From the NCBI GenBank assembly GCA_003164075.1, contig PLRZ01000473.1, forward strand, positions 16,173-30,186: DNA of 14,014 nucleotides, written 5' to 3'. Both the position numbers and the translations under genes were made by a program. This document shows positions 6,891 through 13,994 of this stretch, in pieces; the stretch's first letter is position 1, and the number at the start of each line of letters is the position of its first letter. Under the pieces are notes generated by a model, which saw only the letters and a program-made list of their open reading frames with translations, was not told where the DNA came from and did not search any database. This DNA is from Bryobacterales bacterium (GTDB taxonomy: Bacteria; Acidobacteriota; Terriglobia; Bryobacterales; Bryobacteraceae).

Positions 6891-9800
6891 TTATTGCTCC
6901 GGTCGTTTGACACCGCCGCCACCGAAGTCTTCGGCCGAAATTGCCTCCGTCCGCGCCGTCCCATTCGGCACGGCGTGCAGAGTCACACTGTTGATGGAGG
7001 ACCATATTTTGTTGGCCTCGCGAGTCTCCGAAAATATGAACGGTTCCTCGAATTTGGAGAACGCACAATCCTGCCTGAAGGAACCGGTAGTAACATCCCA
7101 ATCTCGGCCGGTTGCGAACTCCAACACATAGTTCCCCACCGGAATTTTCGGGATGGTTAGGTCGCTCATGGCTCGTACGTAGACCAATCGGAGCGTGACT
7201 TGATCGTCTGCGGTCTTCAATTTCACGACGGCGTCCTTGTTCGTATAGTTGCTGATCTTGAACTGGCCTCGTCCTGCGGTGCTGGGCAGAGGGATGAGGT
7301 TGGTACCGTTGGGCAAGGAAACAGGATCGTGAGTCTCCGTAACCGTGGGCGGGTCCTTTTTGCTGCTGAGTTCCAAGTCCGCAATGGAAGGCTCCCACTT
7401 TGGGCTGTTGATGCTCTTAATGAGAAGCGGTATCGCTGCGAGAATCGCGATCCCAACGACGATAACCAGTGGTCGCCTAATCCGAGAATCCGGTGCTTTC
7501 GAAAATGTCGAAGACGTGGTTCGTCGCGCCCCACTACTGGATCCGGCGTCCACAGTTCGGGAAGATCCCGGTTCTGATGCTGACCGTTGCTTCTTCGCCC
7601 TGGCAAGTTGGCGCGTGACCTCTTCCCTCAGCCGTCCGCCGTTCGAGGTCAGCGGGAGCGCCTTTGAAGCAAGAGCACACACGGCATCATAATCATCTTT
7701 GCAGGCGAATTCGTGTGCCATGAGATACAGGCACTCTGCAGCTGCATCCCGCACCCGGGTCACAATTTCACGATTGCTTCCGCAACTTGCGAGGATAGTA
7801 GCCATCCACGGCTCGGCTTCGCGCTCGTAATCGCCACTTATCGTCTTGGAGATGACCCGAATGGCACCCGCAGTGCCGCGGCTTGCCTGAATCTCGCGTC
7901 GGCACTCCAGCAGGAGGGATTTGCATAACTGCAAGAATCCGGCGACACTCGGTGGGTCGTCCACCTGCGAGGAACTGCCGTGGGTACCCCCCGAGTCAAT
8001 AGATGAGTTCTTATCCCCTGATTGCCCCGATCCAGTTACTGTCTGAGGCGGGGTTCGGCGGGGGATCTCCCCGTACAATTGCGCGCGCCGCCTGGCGATT
8101 TCATTGGCAGCATATGAATTCTCCGGCGCGAGTTCGGCTGCCGCTGCCATCAGGTTTGATGCCTTTCCGCGGTCATCACAGTGTTGGAAGCCTTCTGCTA
8201 TCGCGAGGAGACATGCTGCGGCCGCAGCCCTTGCTCTAACAGCGTGGGGGCTCGTTTCTGAATCCGTGGTGATGATTCTTGCGAGCCACGGCGATATGGT
8301 GTTTTCGTATCGCTGGTAGGCTTGCTCGCACATTGTCGCGCGGGTTGCACGAACCTCCTCGCAAAGACCCTCGAACTTTTCGATGTCGGCGTCCTTCCGC
8401 CGCCTTCGCTCTTCTACTCCCTCGCCGTCTGGACTTCCCGAGCGGTTCAGATTACCCGGTGCCTCAGAGGCAGTCCGAGTGCGGCTCTTCAAGGCCAGGC
8501 TTGAATGATGCCGCGCGATTTCTGCGAGAGTTTCTGAGTCCTGTGCTGCGAGTTCTGCCGCTACGACCATCAGATCCGATGCTCGGGCTGGTTCATCGCA
8601 ACGTCGAAAACCATCGGCGATCCGTAGAAGACATCGCGCTGCAGCGGCCTTAGCGCTGAGGCAGCGGGGCCCGATTTCTGAATCCGCAGCGCGTATCGTC
8701 GAAAGCCATGGCAACACTGTCTTGTCGTATCGCTGGTATGCTCGTTCGCAGACCTGGACCGCCGCTGTGGAAGCGCCTGCCGCGGCCAGTTTGAGAGCCT
8801 GCGAGATGTCGGAGGGTGCATCCTGGCAGAGGGATTCGAAGCGCTGTAGTTCCAACTCCTGCTGTCGCGTCCGTTCTCTCTCCCTCTCTTGGGACGCTTC
8901 CCCTGAAAACCGGCTGATCGCGCCTTCAATCCGCTCACGAGCCGGGCTGTCTGGAGGCAAACAGGAAAGTGCTAGGCTCATGAGCCTCTCGGCTTCTATC
9001 CAGTGATCTGCCCACGTCAATGCGTTCCCGAGGCCAGCCAGAAAATCGCCGTACTCTTGTCGCACGCGCAACCCCGCTACAGAGCGGGTGCCAGCCATTG
9101 CGACGAAGTCTCGGTACCTCGGTTCCAGTTCCTGCTTCCATCGGTCTACTGCTGCCTCGCATGGTTTTTCGTTCGACTTCGCGCTGGCTCTGTCCTGCCG
9201 GATATCTGCCCAACAGCGTTTAGTAATCTCTTTTGAATTGCGGACCAGATTGTCCTCATATGGTCCAAATACGCTCTCCTCGATGGCAGATCCTATTTCG
9301 GATGGAAGCGCCGTGCGAACGATCCTAAGGGCGCGTCGGCAACGGTCAAACTCGGATCGGGAAGCTGCATCGCGCGCCAGTTGGGCGATAGGTTCAGTCA
9401 CAAGTTGGAGCGATTCAGCCTTGAGTTGATCGAAATCTTCAAGCGATGCCAATGGCTCGAAATCACTTAATTCTTCAACATCCCGAAATCCGCTCCAGAA
9501 CTCTTCTGATTCAACCAGGTTCGTCCACATTTGGAGCGCGATTCGCCAATGATCGGCATCCTGTACAGCCGCATCCTTCATGAAGCACGCTGCCAGGGCG
9601 AGCACTGCCGCATCATGGTGATCAGCAGGAAGCAGGGAGGACCGCAGCGCTGCGACCGAATTGTCGATGGTTTTCGGGGAAATATCCGCGACAAAGGTCT
9701 CAGATTGAGAGATCCAAAAGAGCCTCGCGGTCAATCGCTGGCGTGAATTGTTCAGCCTCCCCAGCGCATCCGAGATGGAACTCCGGTCGTGTTGGGATTG

Positions 9801-9980
9801 GCTGTACCATTCAAGATCCCAGGGCGAAGGCGGACGTCTCACTCCCACTCGCACTGCACGATCCAGAGCAGCGGCGCGTTCTAGGATGGCTTTCTGGGAT
9901 GCGTTGCCTGGCAGGCCCAGCACTCGAAACGCATTCTGCGCGACCTGTTGCAGTAAAGCAGATTGCTCATCGGACCCCAT
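6891..9980 (-). CDS. Membrane-anchored protein with J-like N-terminus, three helical repeats and C-terminal beta domain
   Basis: This 1029-residue protein is the first gene of the chaperone operon. Residues 12-90 open with NAFRVLGLPGNASQKAILERA and continue through a helix pair, the pattern of degenerate J-like domains that accompany bacterial Hsp70 paralogues; the catalytic HPD tripeptide is absent. Residues 100-400 are helical, TPR-like. Three modules of about 90 residues follow at 404-495, 544-635 and 704-795, the first two very similar (CERAYQRYDKTVLPWL versus CEQAYQRYENTISPWL), separated by Ser/Gly/Arg-rich linkers. One membrane segment (835-854, PLVIVVGIAILAAIPLLI) is followed by a beta-rich region (900-985) including NKDAVVKLKT, LRLVYVRA and IPVGNYVLEFATGRDWD. 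The start is ATG at 9980 after GGGAGG. It probably recruits Hsp70 to the membrane and brings clients through the repeats. The chaperone role is inferred from context. Confidence 0.85.
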   Translation of the reverse strand: MGSDEQSALLQQVAQNAFRVLGLPGNASQKAILERAAALDRAVRVGVRRPPSPWDLEWYSQSQHDRSSISDALGRLNNSRQRLTARLFWISQSETFVADISPKTIDNSVAALRSSLLPADHHDAAVLALAACFMKDAAVQDADHWRIALQMWTNLVESEEFWSGFRDVEELSDFEPLASLEDFDQLKAESLQLVTEPIAQLARDAASRSEFDRCRRALRIVRTALPSEIGSAIEESVFGPYEDNLVRNSKEITKRCWADIRQDRASAKSNEKPCEAAVDRWKQELEPRYRDFVAMAGTRSVAGLRVRQEYGDFLAGLGNALTWADHWIEAERLMSLALSCLPPDSPARERIEGAISRFSGEASQERERERTRQQELELQRFESLCQDAPSDISQALKLAAAGASTAAVQVCERAYQRYDKTVLPWLSTIRAADSEIGPRCLSAKAAAARCLLRIADGFRRCDEPARASDLMVVAAELAAQDSETLAEIARHHSSLALKSRTRTASEAPGNLNRSGSPDGEGVEERRRRKDADIEKFEGLCEEVRATRATMCEQAYQRYENTISPWLARIITTDSETSPHAVRARAAAAACLLAIAEGFQHCDDRGKASNLMAAAAELAPENSYAANEIARRRAQLYGEIPRRTPPQTVTGSGQSGDKNSSIDSGGTHGSSSQVDDPPSVAGFLQLCKSLLLECRREIQASRGTAGAIRVISKTISGDYEREAEPWMATILASCGSNREIVTRVRDAAAECLYLMAHEFACKDDYDAVCALASKALPLTSNGGRLREEVTRQLARAKKQRSASEPGSSRTVDAGSSSGARRTTSSTFSKAPDSRIRRPLVIVVGIAILAAIPLLIKSINSPKWEPSIADLELSSKKDPPTVTETHDPVSLPNGTNLIPLPSTAGRGQFKISNYTNKDAVVKLKTADDQVTLRLVYVRAMSDLTIPKIPVGNYVLEFATGRDWDVTTGSFRQDCAFSKFEEPFIFSETREANKIWSSINSVTLHAVPNGTARTEAISAEDFGGGGVKRPEQ
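7596..8771 (-). repeat. Intragenic triplication encoding three helical modules
   Basis: The segments 8496-8771, 8076-8351 and 7596-7871 each encode the same roughly 92-residue pattern: xYxR-Y-(D/E)-PW(L/M), a Ser/Asp/Glu loop, an Ala-rich helix with a C-L-L/Y-x-(I/M)-A motif, then A-x-D-L/C-A and a basic end. Modules 1 and 2 are close at the protein level and partly at the DNA level (CGTATCGCTGGTA recurs); module 3 has diverged. Confidence 0.7.
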
Positions 9981-10128
9981 CCCGGTCAGCCTCCCTGCCG
10001 TATGGTGGATGTCTGTCTCAGCATCTCGTCGCGATGGGCTGATACGGTCGGCGGCTGATGGTCATAGGTTTCTGTAAGACAGATCCGATTCCGGCCGCGC
10101 GGCGGGCGGATGTTTCAGCTACAGCTAT

Positions 10129-10138
10129 ATTGTATCGC
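10129..10138 (-). promoter_or_regulatory. Candidate -10 region of the chaperone operon
   Basis: Read on the minus strand, 10134-10129 gives TACAAT within GCGATACAAT, about 150 bases before the first gene. The same decamer occurs upstream of the RelB-type antitoxin. No good -35 is seen at 16-18 bases. The 273-base interval between the divergent genes (9981-10253) must hold both promoters; I see no other structure there beyond short hairpins. Confidence 0.3.
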
Positions 10139-10253
10139 GGTTGGTGACGTCGCACTCGGACCTGATTGTCCGTTGCGGGGTGCCAGAATCTGGCCCGCCT
10201 GGTCTAGTTCAGCGGAACGCCAAACCATACGAAAGCTGCTACATTACGCTTAA

Positions 10254-10583
10254 ATGGATTCGCTGACGGTCTGGATCGGAGCGGCGGTGGTACTGATCGG
10301 TATCGCCGCTTATGCGTTCAAGCAGGCGGCAAATAGAAGGGTGGAGCGCCTCCGGAAGGAGCACGCCTCCCCGAACCCGTCCGTCGTTTCCCCTCGAGGC
10401 TCGGTGCAAAGAGGCCGGAGCGCCCGATGCGAGGCCGAACGTCAGAAAATGCGTCCGCTGACCAACTATAACGAAGAAGTGATTGACCGGCTAGTTGCGT
10501 TTGAGCGGGACCGAATGCCGCACGCCTCCGAAGAGGAACTGCATTCCGCCGCTCATGAGCGGTTGGTTCGAGACAATCGCTAG
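10254..10583 (+). CDS. Small membrane-anchored protein of unknown function
   Basis: This 109-residue protein is divergent from the chaperone operon. Residues 4-22 form one hydrophobic helix (LTVWIGAAVVLIGIAAYAF). A basic stretch (KQAANRRVERLRKEH) suggests that the rest of the chain is in the cytoplasm. The middle is Ser/Pro/Arg rich and probably disordered, and the C-terminus (YNEEVIDRLVAFERDRMPHASEEELHSAAHERLVRDNR, in outline) is a charged helical pair. I do not recognise a family. The ATG at 10254 has no ribosome-binding site, but TACATT at 10240-10245 sits about nine bases upstream, so the transcript may be leaderless. Membrane segment and frame are convincing; the role is unknown. Its place beside the chaperone operon makes a regulatory or membrane-partner role possible but unproven. 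Confidence 0.6.
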   Translation: MDSLTVWIGAAVVLIGIAAYAFKQAANRRVERLRKEHASPNPSVVSPRGSVQRGRSARCEAERQKMRPLTNYNEEVIDRLVAFERDRMPHASEEELHSAAHERLVRDNR

Positions 10584-10750
10584 GTCGTTCCGTGTCCAGC
10601 CGTTTATCCGCCACCACCTTGCGCCGACCGCTCAGCCATTTTCCGTCGTGCAATCTACGAATGCATTCGCCCTCTGATCGGGTGAATCTGCAACTTAATG
10701 CGAAATGCCGCTTGAGGTTCGGCGCGGCCCGATCAATGAATCGAGGTGCC

Positions 10751-10993
10751 ATGAACCTCGAACGCGGTAGTATCCTTTTCAACCGGACCATCGAGCAGTG
10801 CCGGAGCGTCGGTCGCCGTGGTGGTCGCGCCCGTGCCCGGAATCTGCGCGCACGTAAGACGTCATGTGTGGCGGCGGTCCCGGCTGCCACCCAATCGGAA
10901 GACGAGACAGCCCGCCAAGCTATCGAACGTATCGATGCTCAGTGCCCGTGGCTCAAAGGCTGCGAGTTTCGCACCACAGGCCGACCCGCGTAG
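10751..10993 (+). CDS. Small RGG-rich basic protein, typical of mobile-element accessory ORFs
   Basis: This 80-residue protein has CRSVGRRGGRARARNLRARK in its first half (residues 17-36), a Ser/Thr/Ala linker, and ETARQAIERIDAQCPWLKG (52-70). The pattern of a basic G-R-A-R-A-x-N-L helix followed by an A-x-x-x-I/L-D-A-Q-x-P-W-L motif is one I associate with small hypothetical genes near phage and island genes; I cannot confirm this without a search. I chose ATG at 10751 because GAGGTG lies just upstream. In-frame alternatives are ATG at 10736 and the extension to 10592. Basic charge suggests nucleic acid contact. Function is unknown. It lies between the small membrane protein (167 bases away, same strand) and the convergent protease-like gene. 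Confidence 0.55.
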   Translation: MNLERGSILFNRTIEQCRSVGRRGGRARARNLRARKTSCVAAVPAATQSEDETARQAIERIDAQCPWLKGCEFRTTGRPA

Positions 10994-11130
10994 CACCGGG
11001 CCACCACAAACCCAACGGTTGGCGCACAGGGGCGCGACAGCGCGGCTTGACGGCACCTGGTGGTAGCGGACTGCCAGCACGCTGTCACCAAGCATGGGGC
11101 GCCGCCAAGCGCCGCAGCCGGAGAAGGACT

Positions 11131-11724
11131 TCATACGGAAGCCGCCTGACCATCCGGCACGTATGGCGCGGGCCGTGGCATTAGGCCGGCGCGTGGCAGA
11201 ATGCGCTCGATTTGGATCTGGTCGAGTTCCTGGTGACGAACAAGTTCGCCGGCCAGCGCGGCGATCAGGTGCCAGTGCTGGTCGACAAGATCGCGGGTCC
11301 GCGCCCGCAACCGGTGGGCAACGCGAACCGCAGCTCGCCAACCGTATGGCGGTTCGCACAGCGACAGCATCATGCAGTCGCTCGCAGCGTTCCGCAAATC
11401 ACAGTCCACGCGCGCGGGAAATTCGATTGGTCCAGGCGGCGCCGGCGTTACACCGGCGCTACTGAACCCAGCCAGGTATCCCGAATTCCCGACCCGGGCG
11501 CTCTTGTCGGCCATGATCGAAAGCTTCCACACGAAATCGCCGCGGGCCCACTGCGCGATGGCATGCCCGGCTTCATGATGCGCAAGCAGTTCTTCCGGCG
11601 TACGCCACCGCTGCCAGCCCGGCGCCGAGCCCTGGAGAGCCCGGCGTGCGGCGGCTTTGCCGGCGAGGTGCACGACAACGGCCGCTTCGAAGCGAGCAAT
11701 GATGCGCTCGGTCTCCGCCGTCAC
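11131..11724 (-). CDS. Stand-alone M41-like zinc metallopeptidase domain
   Basis: This 197-residue protein has the zincin motif HHEAGHAIAQWA at 49-60, with H50-E51-x-x-H54 expected to bind zinc and catalyse. The C-terminus (TRDLVDQHWHLIAALAGELV, then RHQELDQIQIERIL) matches the end of the FtsH peptidase domain, where a helix is followed by the L-x-x-x-E-I segment. FtsH carries an AAA+ domain and membrane helices in front of this domain; here they are absent, and the region holding the third metal ligand is shortened. Activity is therefore uncertain. GTG at 11724 is the start and overlaps the preceding stop (GTGA), so it is translationally coupled to the coiled-coil gene. An island AAA+ ATPase lacking a protease is encoded elsewhere in the element; a split FtsH-like pairing is imaginable but not indicated by gene order. 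Confidence 0.78.
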   Translation of the reverse strand: MTAETERIIARFEAAVVVHLAGKAAARRALQGSAPGWQRWRTPEELLAHHEAGHAIAQWARGDFVWKLSIMADKSARVGNSGYLAGFSSAGVTPAPPGPIEFPARVDCDLRNAASDCMMLSLCEPPYGWRAAVRVAHRLRARTRDLVDQHWHLIAALAGELVRHQELDQIQIERILPRAGLMPRPAPYVPDGQAASV

Positions 11725-12620
11725 GCCGCACTCCCTACCGTGAACGTCGGATCGCCGGCGGCGTAGTTCACGCCAAGGAAACTGATGGAACAGCTACCAA
11801 GCTGGAGGTCGCCGTTGCGCCACTTGATACTGTACCTGCGGCTCGTCCGACCATCGTCTTCCCTGCCGGCAAGCTCAGGCCTATCGCGCCGGATCCGAGC
11901 TTCGACCGTGCTGGCCCAGGATTCCACCAGGTGCACCGCGGGCGCCACGATCTCGGGATTGGTGAAATGCTCGTCGGCAAGGACAGCAACCAGCGTCGGC
12001 CGATCAAGTGAACCGTCCAACAACACCTCCCGCTCCTCCAGCGCAACGGCCTTCGCCTCCAAGCCCTTGGCCTGTTCGAACAGTTCCCGTGAGCGCGGCA
12101 CCAGGAACCCGGCGTTGATGTCCGCCGTGGCCTCGATCGGGTTGCACTCTTCGATCGGCGCGCCCGTGATGTAGCTGCCGGTCCACTGGCTGTTCCGCTG
12201 CGCCAGCAGGATGCTGGAACTGTAGGTGAGCCCCTGCAGGTCCGACAGCTTCCGCAGCAGCGGTTCGCAACGTTTGAGAATGTCGGTGGCCTCCTGCCGG
12301 CACCTCGCCGCGATGGAGCGCATTTCGCCAGCGTCTGCTTTGTACCGCTCCTGGATTGCCTTCACACGGCGCTGGCGCACGATGGCGATGGCCTCCTCCG
12401 CGGCCGCCACCTCGGCGTGACGCTGTGCCACGCGGGCGGCCGCATCTTCGATTCCGGTGGTGCCGTCTACAACTTCCTGGGCAACACTATGCCGGATGGC
12501 ATCGAGGTCCAAGATCTTCTGGCGGCGCTTTTCGGTAAGATCGCGTTCGATCTGAAACAGTCGGAGGATCTCCGTTTTGGCCGCCTCGCTGGGCGTCGGC
12601 GTCTGAATATTGTTGAACAT
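11721..12620 (-). CDS. Coiled-coil protein of unknown function
   Basis: I do not recognise this 299-residue protein. Residues 10-165 are almost entirely charged helix with heptad character (for example IERDLTEKRRQKILDLDAIR and VAQRHAEVAAAEEAIAIVRQ), likely a long coiled coil. Residues 170-200 (TADINAGFLVPRSRELFEQA) lead into a second helical stretch, and the C-terminal 60 residues look beta-rich (RYSIKWRNGDLQLGSCSISF). No membrane segment or signal peptide is seen. The ATG at 12620 has a strong AAGGAGA upstream. It lies 53 bases after the Nu1-like gene and overlaps the protease-like gene by four bases, so the three form an operon. In a phage-derived segment a structural or scaffold role is possible, but nothing in the sequence settles it. 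Confidence 0.72.
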   Translation of the reverse strand: MFNNIQTPTPSEAAKTEILRLFQIERDLTEKRRQKILDLDAIRHSVAQEVVDGTTGIEDAAARVAQRHAEVAAAEEAIAIVRQRRVKAIQERYKADAGEMRSIAARCRQEATDILKRCEPLLRKLSDLQGLTYSSSILLAQRNSQWTGSYITGAPIEECNPIEATADINAGFLVPRSRELFEQAKGLEAKAVALEEREVLLDGSLDRPTLVAVLADEHFTNPEIVAPAVHLVESWASTVEARIRRDRPELAGREDDGRTSRRYSIKWRNGDLQLGSCSISFLGVNYAAGDPTFTVGSAA

Positions 12621-12673
12621 GTGTTTCTCCTTTTCTCTTGAAGTCGGCCGGATCTCCCGGCCATCGGGTATTC

Positions 12674-13261
12674 CTACTTGGGTTCGGCGTCTGCGATTGC
12701 CTTCGAAAGGCGCCGTAACATTACGTGGCTGTCATCGCGGATCACCTTGTAGATCGCCTCGATGTCGTGCAACGCCGCCACAGCGGGAGCGAGCCTGTCG
12801 GCCATGGCCAGCACATGGTCGCGGACGAGCCACGAGAACGTGGTCGCGTACTGCGCCAACTCAGTGGCCTCTTTAAGTTCCCCGGCGGCGAAGCGTTCCA
12901 AACGTTCGGCCCGTTTGGCGTCGGCGATTGCTTTCTTCGCCCTGGCGACCAACAGTACGGCTCCTGCATCGCCAGAGAACCTGGTGGTTGTGGCGGCAGG
13001 CTCGACGGGGGGCGGCGCTGCTACCGGCCCTGCCGGCCCACGCTTACCTCTGCCGACGTTGTGGGAAGGGTCTGTGCGGCGGGCGATCCAGTCGAGCGCC
13101 ACCGCCGCATCGACCTTGCCGTCCGGTAGCACCGGCATCCCGGCGTGCACCAACTGCGACACCCGGGGTTTGCTGATCTTCAATCGCCGCGCAAGTTCTG
13201 TCTTGGAGATGGTCGGCTGGCAGAAGATCAAGTCGTGATCCTGGTAGTCGGGTCCGTACAA
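12674..13261 (-). CDS. Phage Nu1/terminase-small-subunit-like DNA-binding protein
   Basis: This 195-residue protein has an N-terminal winged-helix/HTH (SKTELARRLKISKPRVSQLV, residues 19-38) followed by GMPVLPDGKVDAAVALDWIA (41-60). That is the pattern of lambda Nu1-type small terminase subunits, which bind the packaging site. After a Pro/Ala linker comes a helical region (ARAKKAIADAKRAERLERFA) and a C-terminal helix bundle with MADRLAPAVAAL, as in Nu1-like proteins of prophages. No large terminase or capsid gene is nearby, so packaging is not complete here; a satellite-type or regulatory role is possible. The first usable start is TTG at 13261. TTG at 13231, preceded by AGGA, may be the real one. 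Its 5' end abuts the broken 5' end of the integrase, suggesting a deletion junction. Confidence 0.72.
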   Translation of the reverse strand: MYGPDYQDHDLIFCQPTISKTELARRLKISKPRVSQLVHAGMPVLPDGKVDAAVALDWIARRTDPSHNVGRGKRGPAGPVAAPPPVEPAATTTRFSGDAGAVLLVARAKKAIADAKRAERLERFAAGELKEATELAQYATTFSWLVRDHVLAMADRLAPAVAALHDIEAIYKVIRDDSHVMLRRLSKAIADAEPK

Positions 13262-13523
13262 GCTCTTGTCATCGTTCTGCTGGGCACGATGATCTGCCAG
13301 AAGGCGTCAGCCTCCACTCGCTACGGCACACCAACGCGACCGAGTTATTGCGCAACGGCGTACCCATCGCGGAAGTCAGCCGGCGCCTTGGGCACGCAGA
13401 TCAGAACATCACGTTGTCAATTTACAGCCATGCCGTCCCCGCCGACAGTCGCGCAGCGGCGAAGGTTTGGAATGATGCACTCGGGGACGTGATTCAGACC
13501 AGCAAAAAACCTGCGGCGACGCA

Positions 13524-13543
13524 GAGTCTTGCAAAGTCTTGCA
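13524..13543. repeat. Tandem decamer pair, probable integrase arm-type site (right)
   Basis: GAGTCTTGCA at 13524-13533 is followed directly by AAGTCTTGCA at 13534-13543. It is the counterpart of the pair at 2442-2462, same strand and orientation, about 47 bp inside the tRNA-proximal attachment site. It overlaps the 3' part of the integrase frame. Confidence 0.55.
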
Positions 13544-13589
13544 CGGAGACTAGGAAATTGGGAGTTTTTGTTGGAAACAAAAGGAAGAA

Positions 13590-13668
<79 letters not shown>

Positions 13669-13690
13669 GCAATGTCACGCGAACTCTCAA

Positions 13691-13720
13691 ATCGTAACAC
13701 GCCGTGCCCGCCTCACGCAA
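13691..13720 (-). promoter_or_regulatory. Candidate promoter of tRNA-Asp
   Basis: On the minus strand TTGCGT (13720-13715) and TACGAT (13696-13691) are separated by 18 bases, and the mature tRNA begins 22 bases after the -10. Both hexamers match the sigma-70 consensus at four of six positions. It lies outside the island, so tRNA expression should be unaffected by the insertion. Confidence 0.5.
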
Positions 13721-13796
13721 AGGCACCCCCCTTTGCTGTGACGGGCCGGGATATTCGGCGGCGTCATTCTCACGTTCGCGTTGTCGTTCAGTCGAG

Positions 13797-13894
13797 GTCT
13801 TTCCCCTCTTGTTAAGAGCAGTTGCTTTGGGCGCGGCGTAGCGGACCCTTGACGGCGAGGACCGTTCCGAGAGACTCGCGAAGAGGGGAAAGAC
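13797..13894. repeat. Inverted repeat with 14-bp perfect arms
   Basis: GTCTTTCCCCTCTT at 13797-13810 and AAGAGGGGAAAGAC at 13881-13894 are exact reverse complements around a 70-base loop. The right arm runs directly into the dispersed 35-bp repeat starting at 13894. It could be a small palindromic element, a MITE-like unit or a structured RNA; no open frame of interest lies inside. Confidence 0.6.
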
Positions 13895-13928
13895 AGAACT
13901 CCTGATGTCGTGGAATTTGCAGTGAGCC
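13894..13928 (+). repeat. Second copy of dispersed 35-bp repeat
   Basis: These 35 bases are identical to 39-73. In the first copy this sequence is the left arm of a palindromic unit; here no matching right arm appears before the window ends, so the unit is either cut off or differently organised. Confidence 0.8.
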
Positions 13929-13994
13929 CGCAGGTGGGCAGGCGGTGCTCGCCTTCGCTCGATCCTATTCGAGCAGCGGGCCTAATTCAGCGCG

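Noticed and set aside
6818..6964. N-terminal extension of the GrpE-like protein to 6964
   Set aside because: It would overlap the preceding gene by over 70 bases and adds basic low-complexity residues; the ATG at 6817 has a good ribosome-binding site.
6522..7160. Plus-strand frame of 212 residues
   Set aside because: Opposite the GrpE-like gene and the end of the J-like gene; no recognisable content.
10318..10890. Minus-strand frame of 190 residues
   Set aside because: Arg/Pro-rich shadow across two plus-strand genes that have better starts and composition.
11212..11766. Plus-strand frame of 184 residues
   Set aside because: Opposite the HEAGH protease gene, whose motif and start overlap are convincing.
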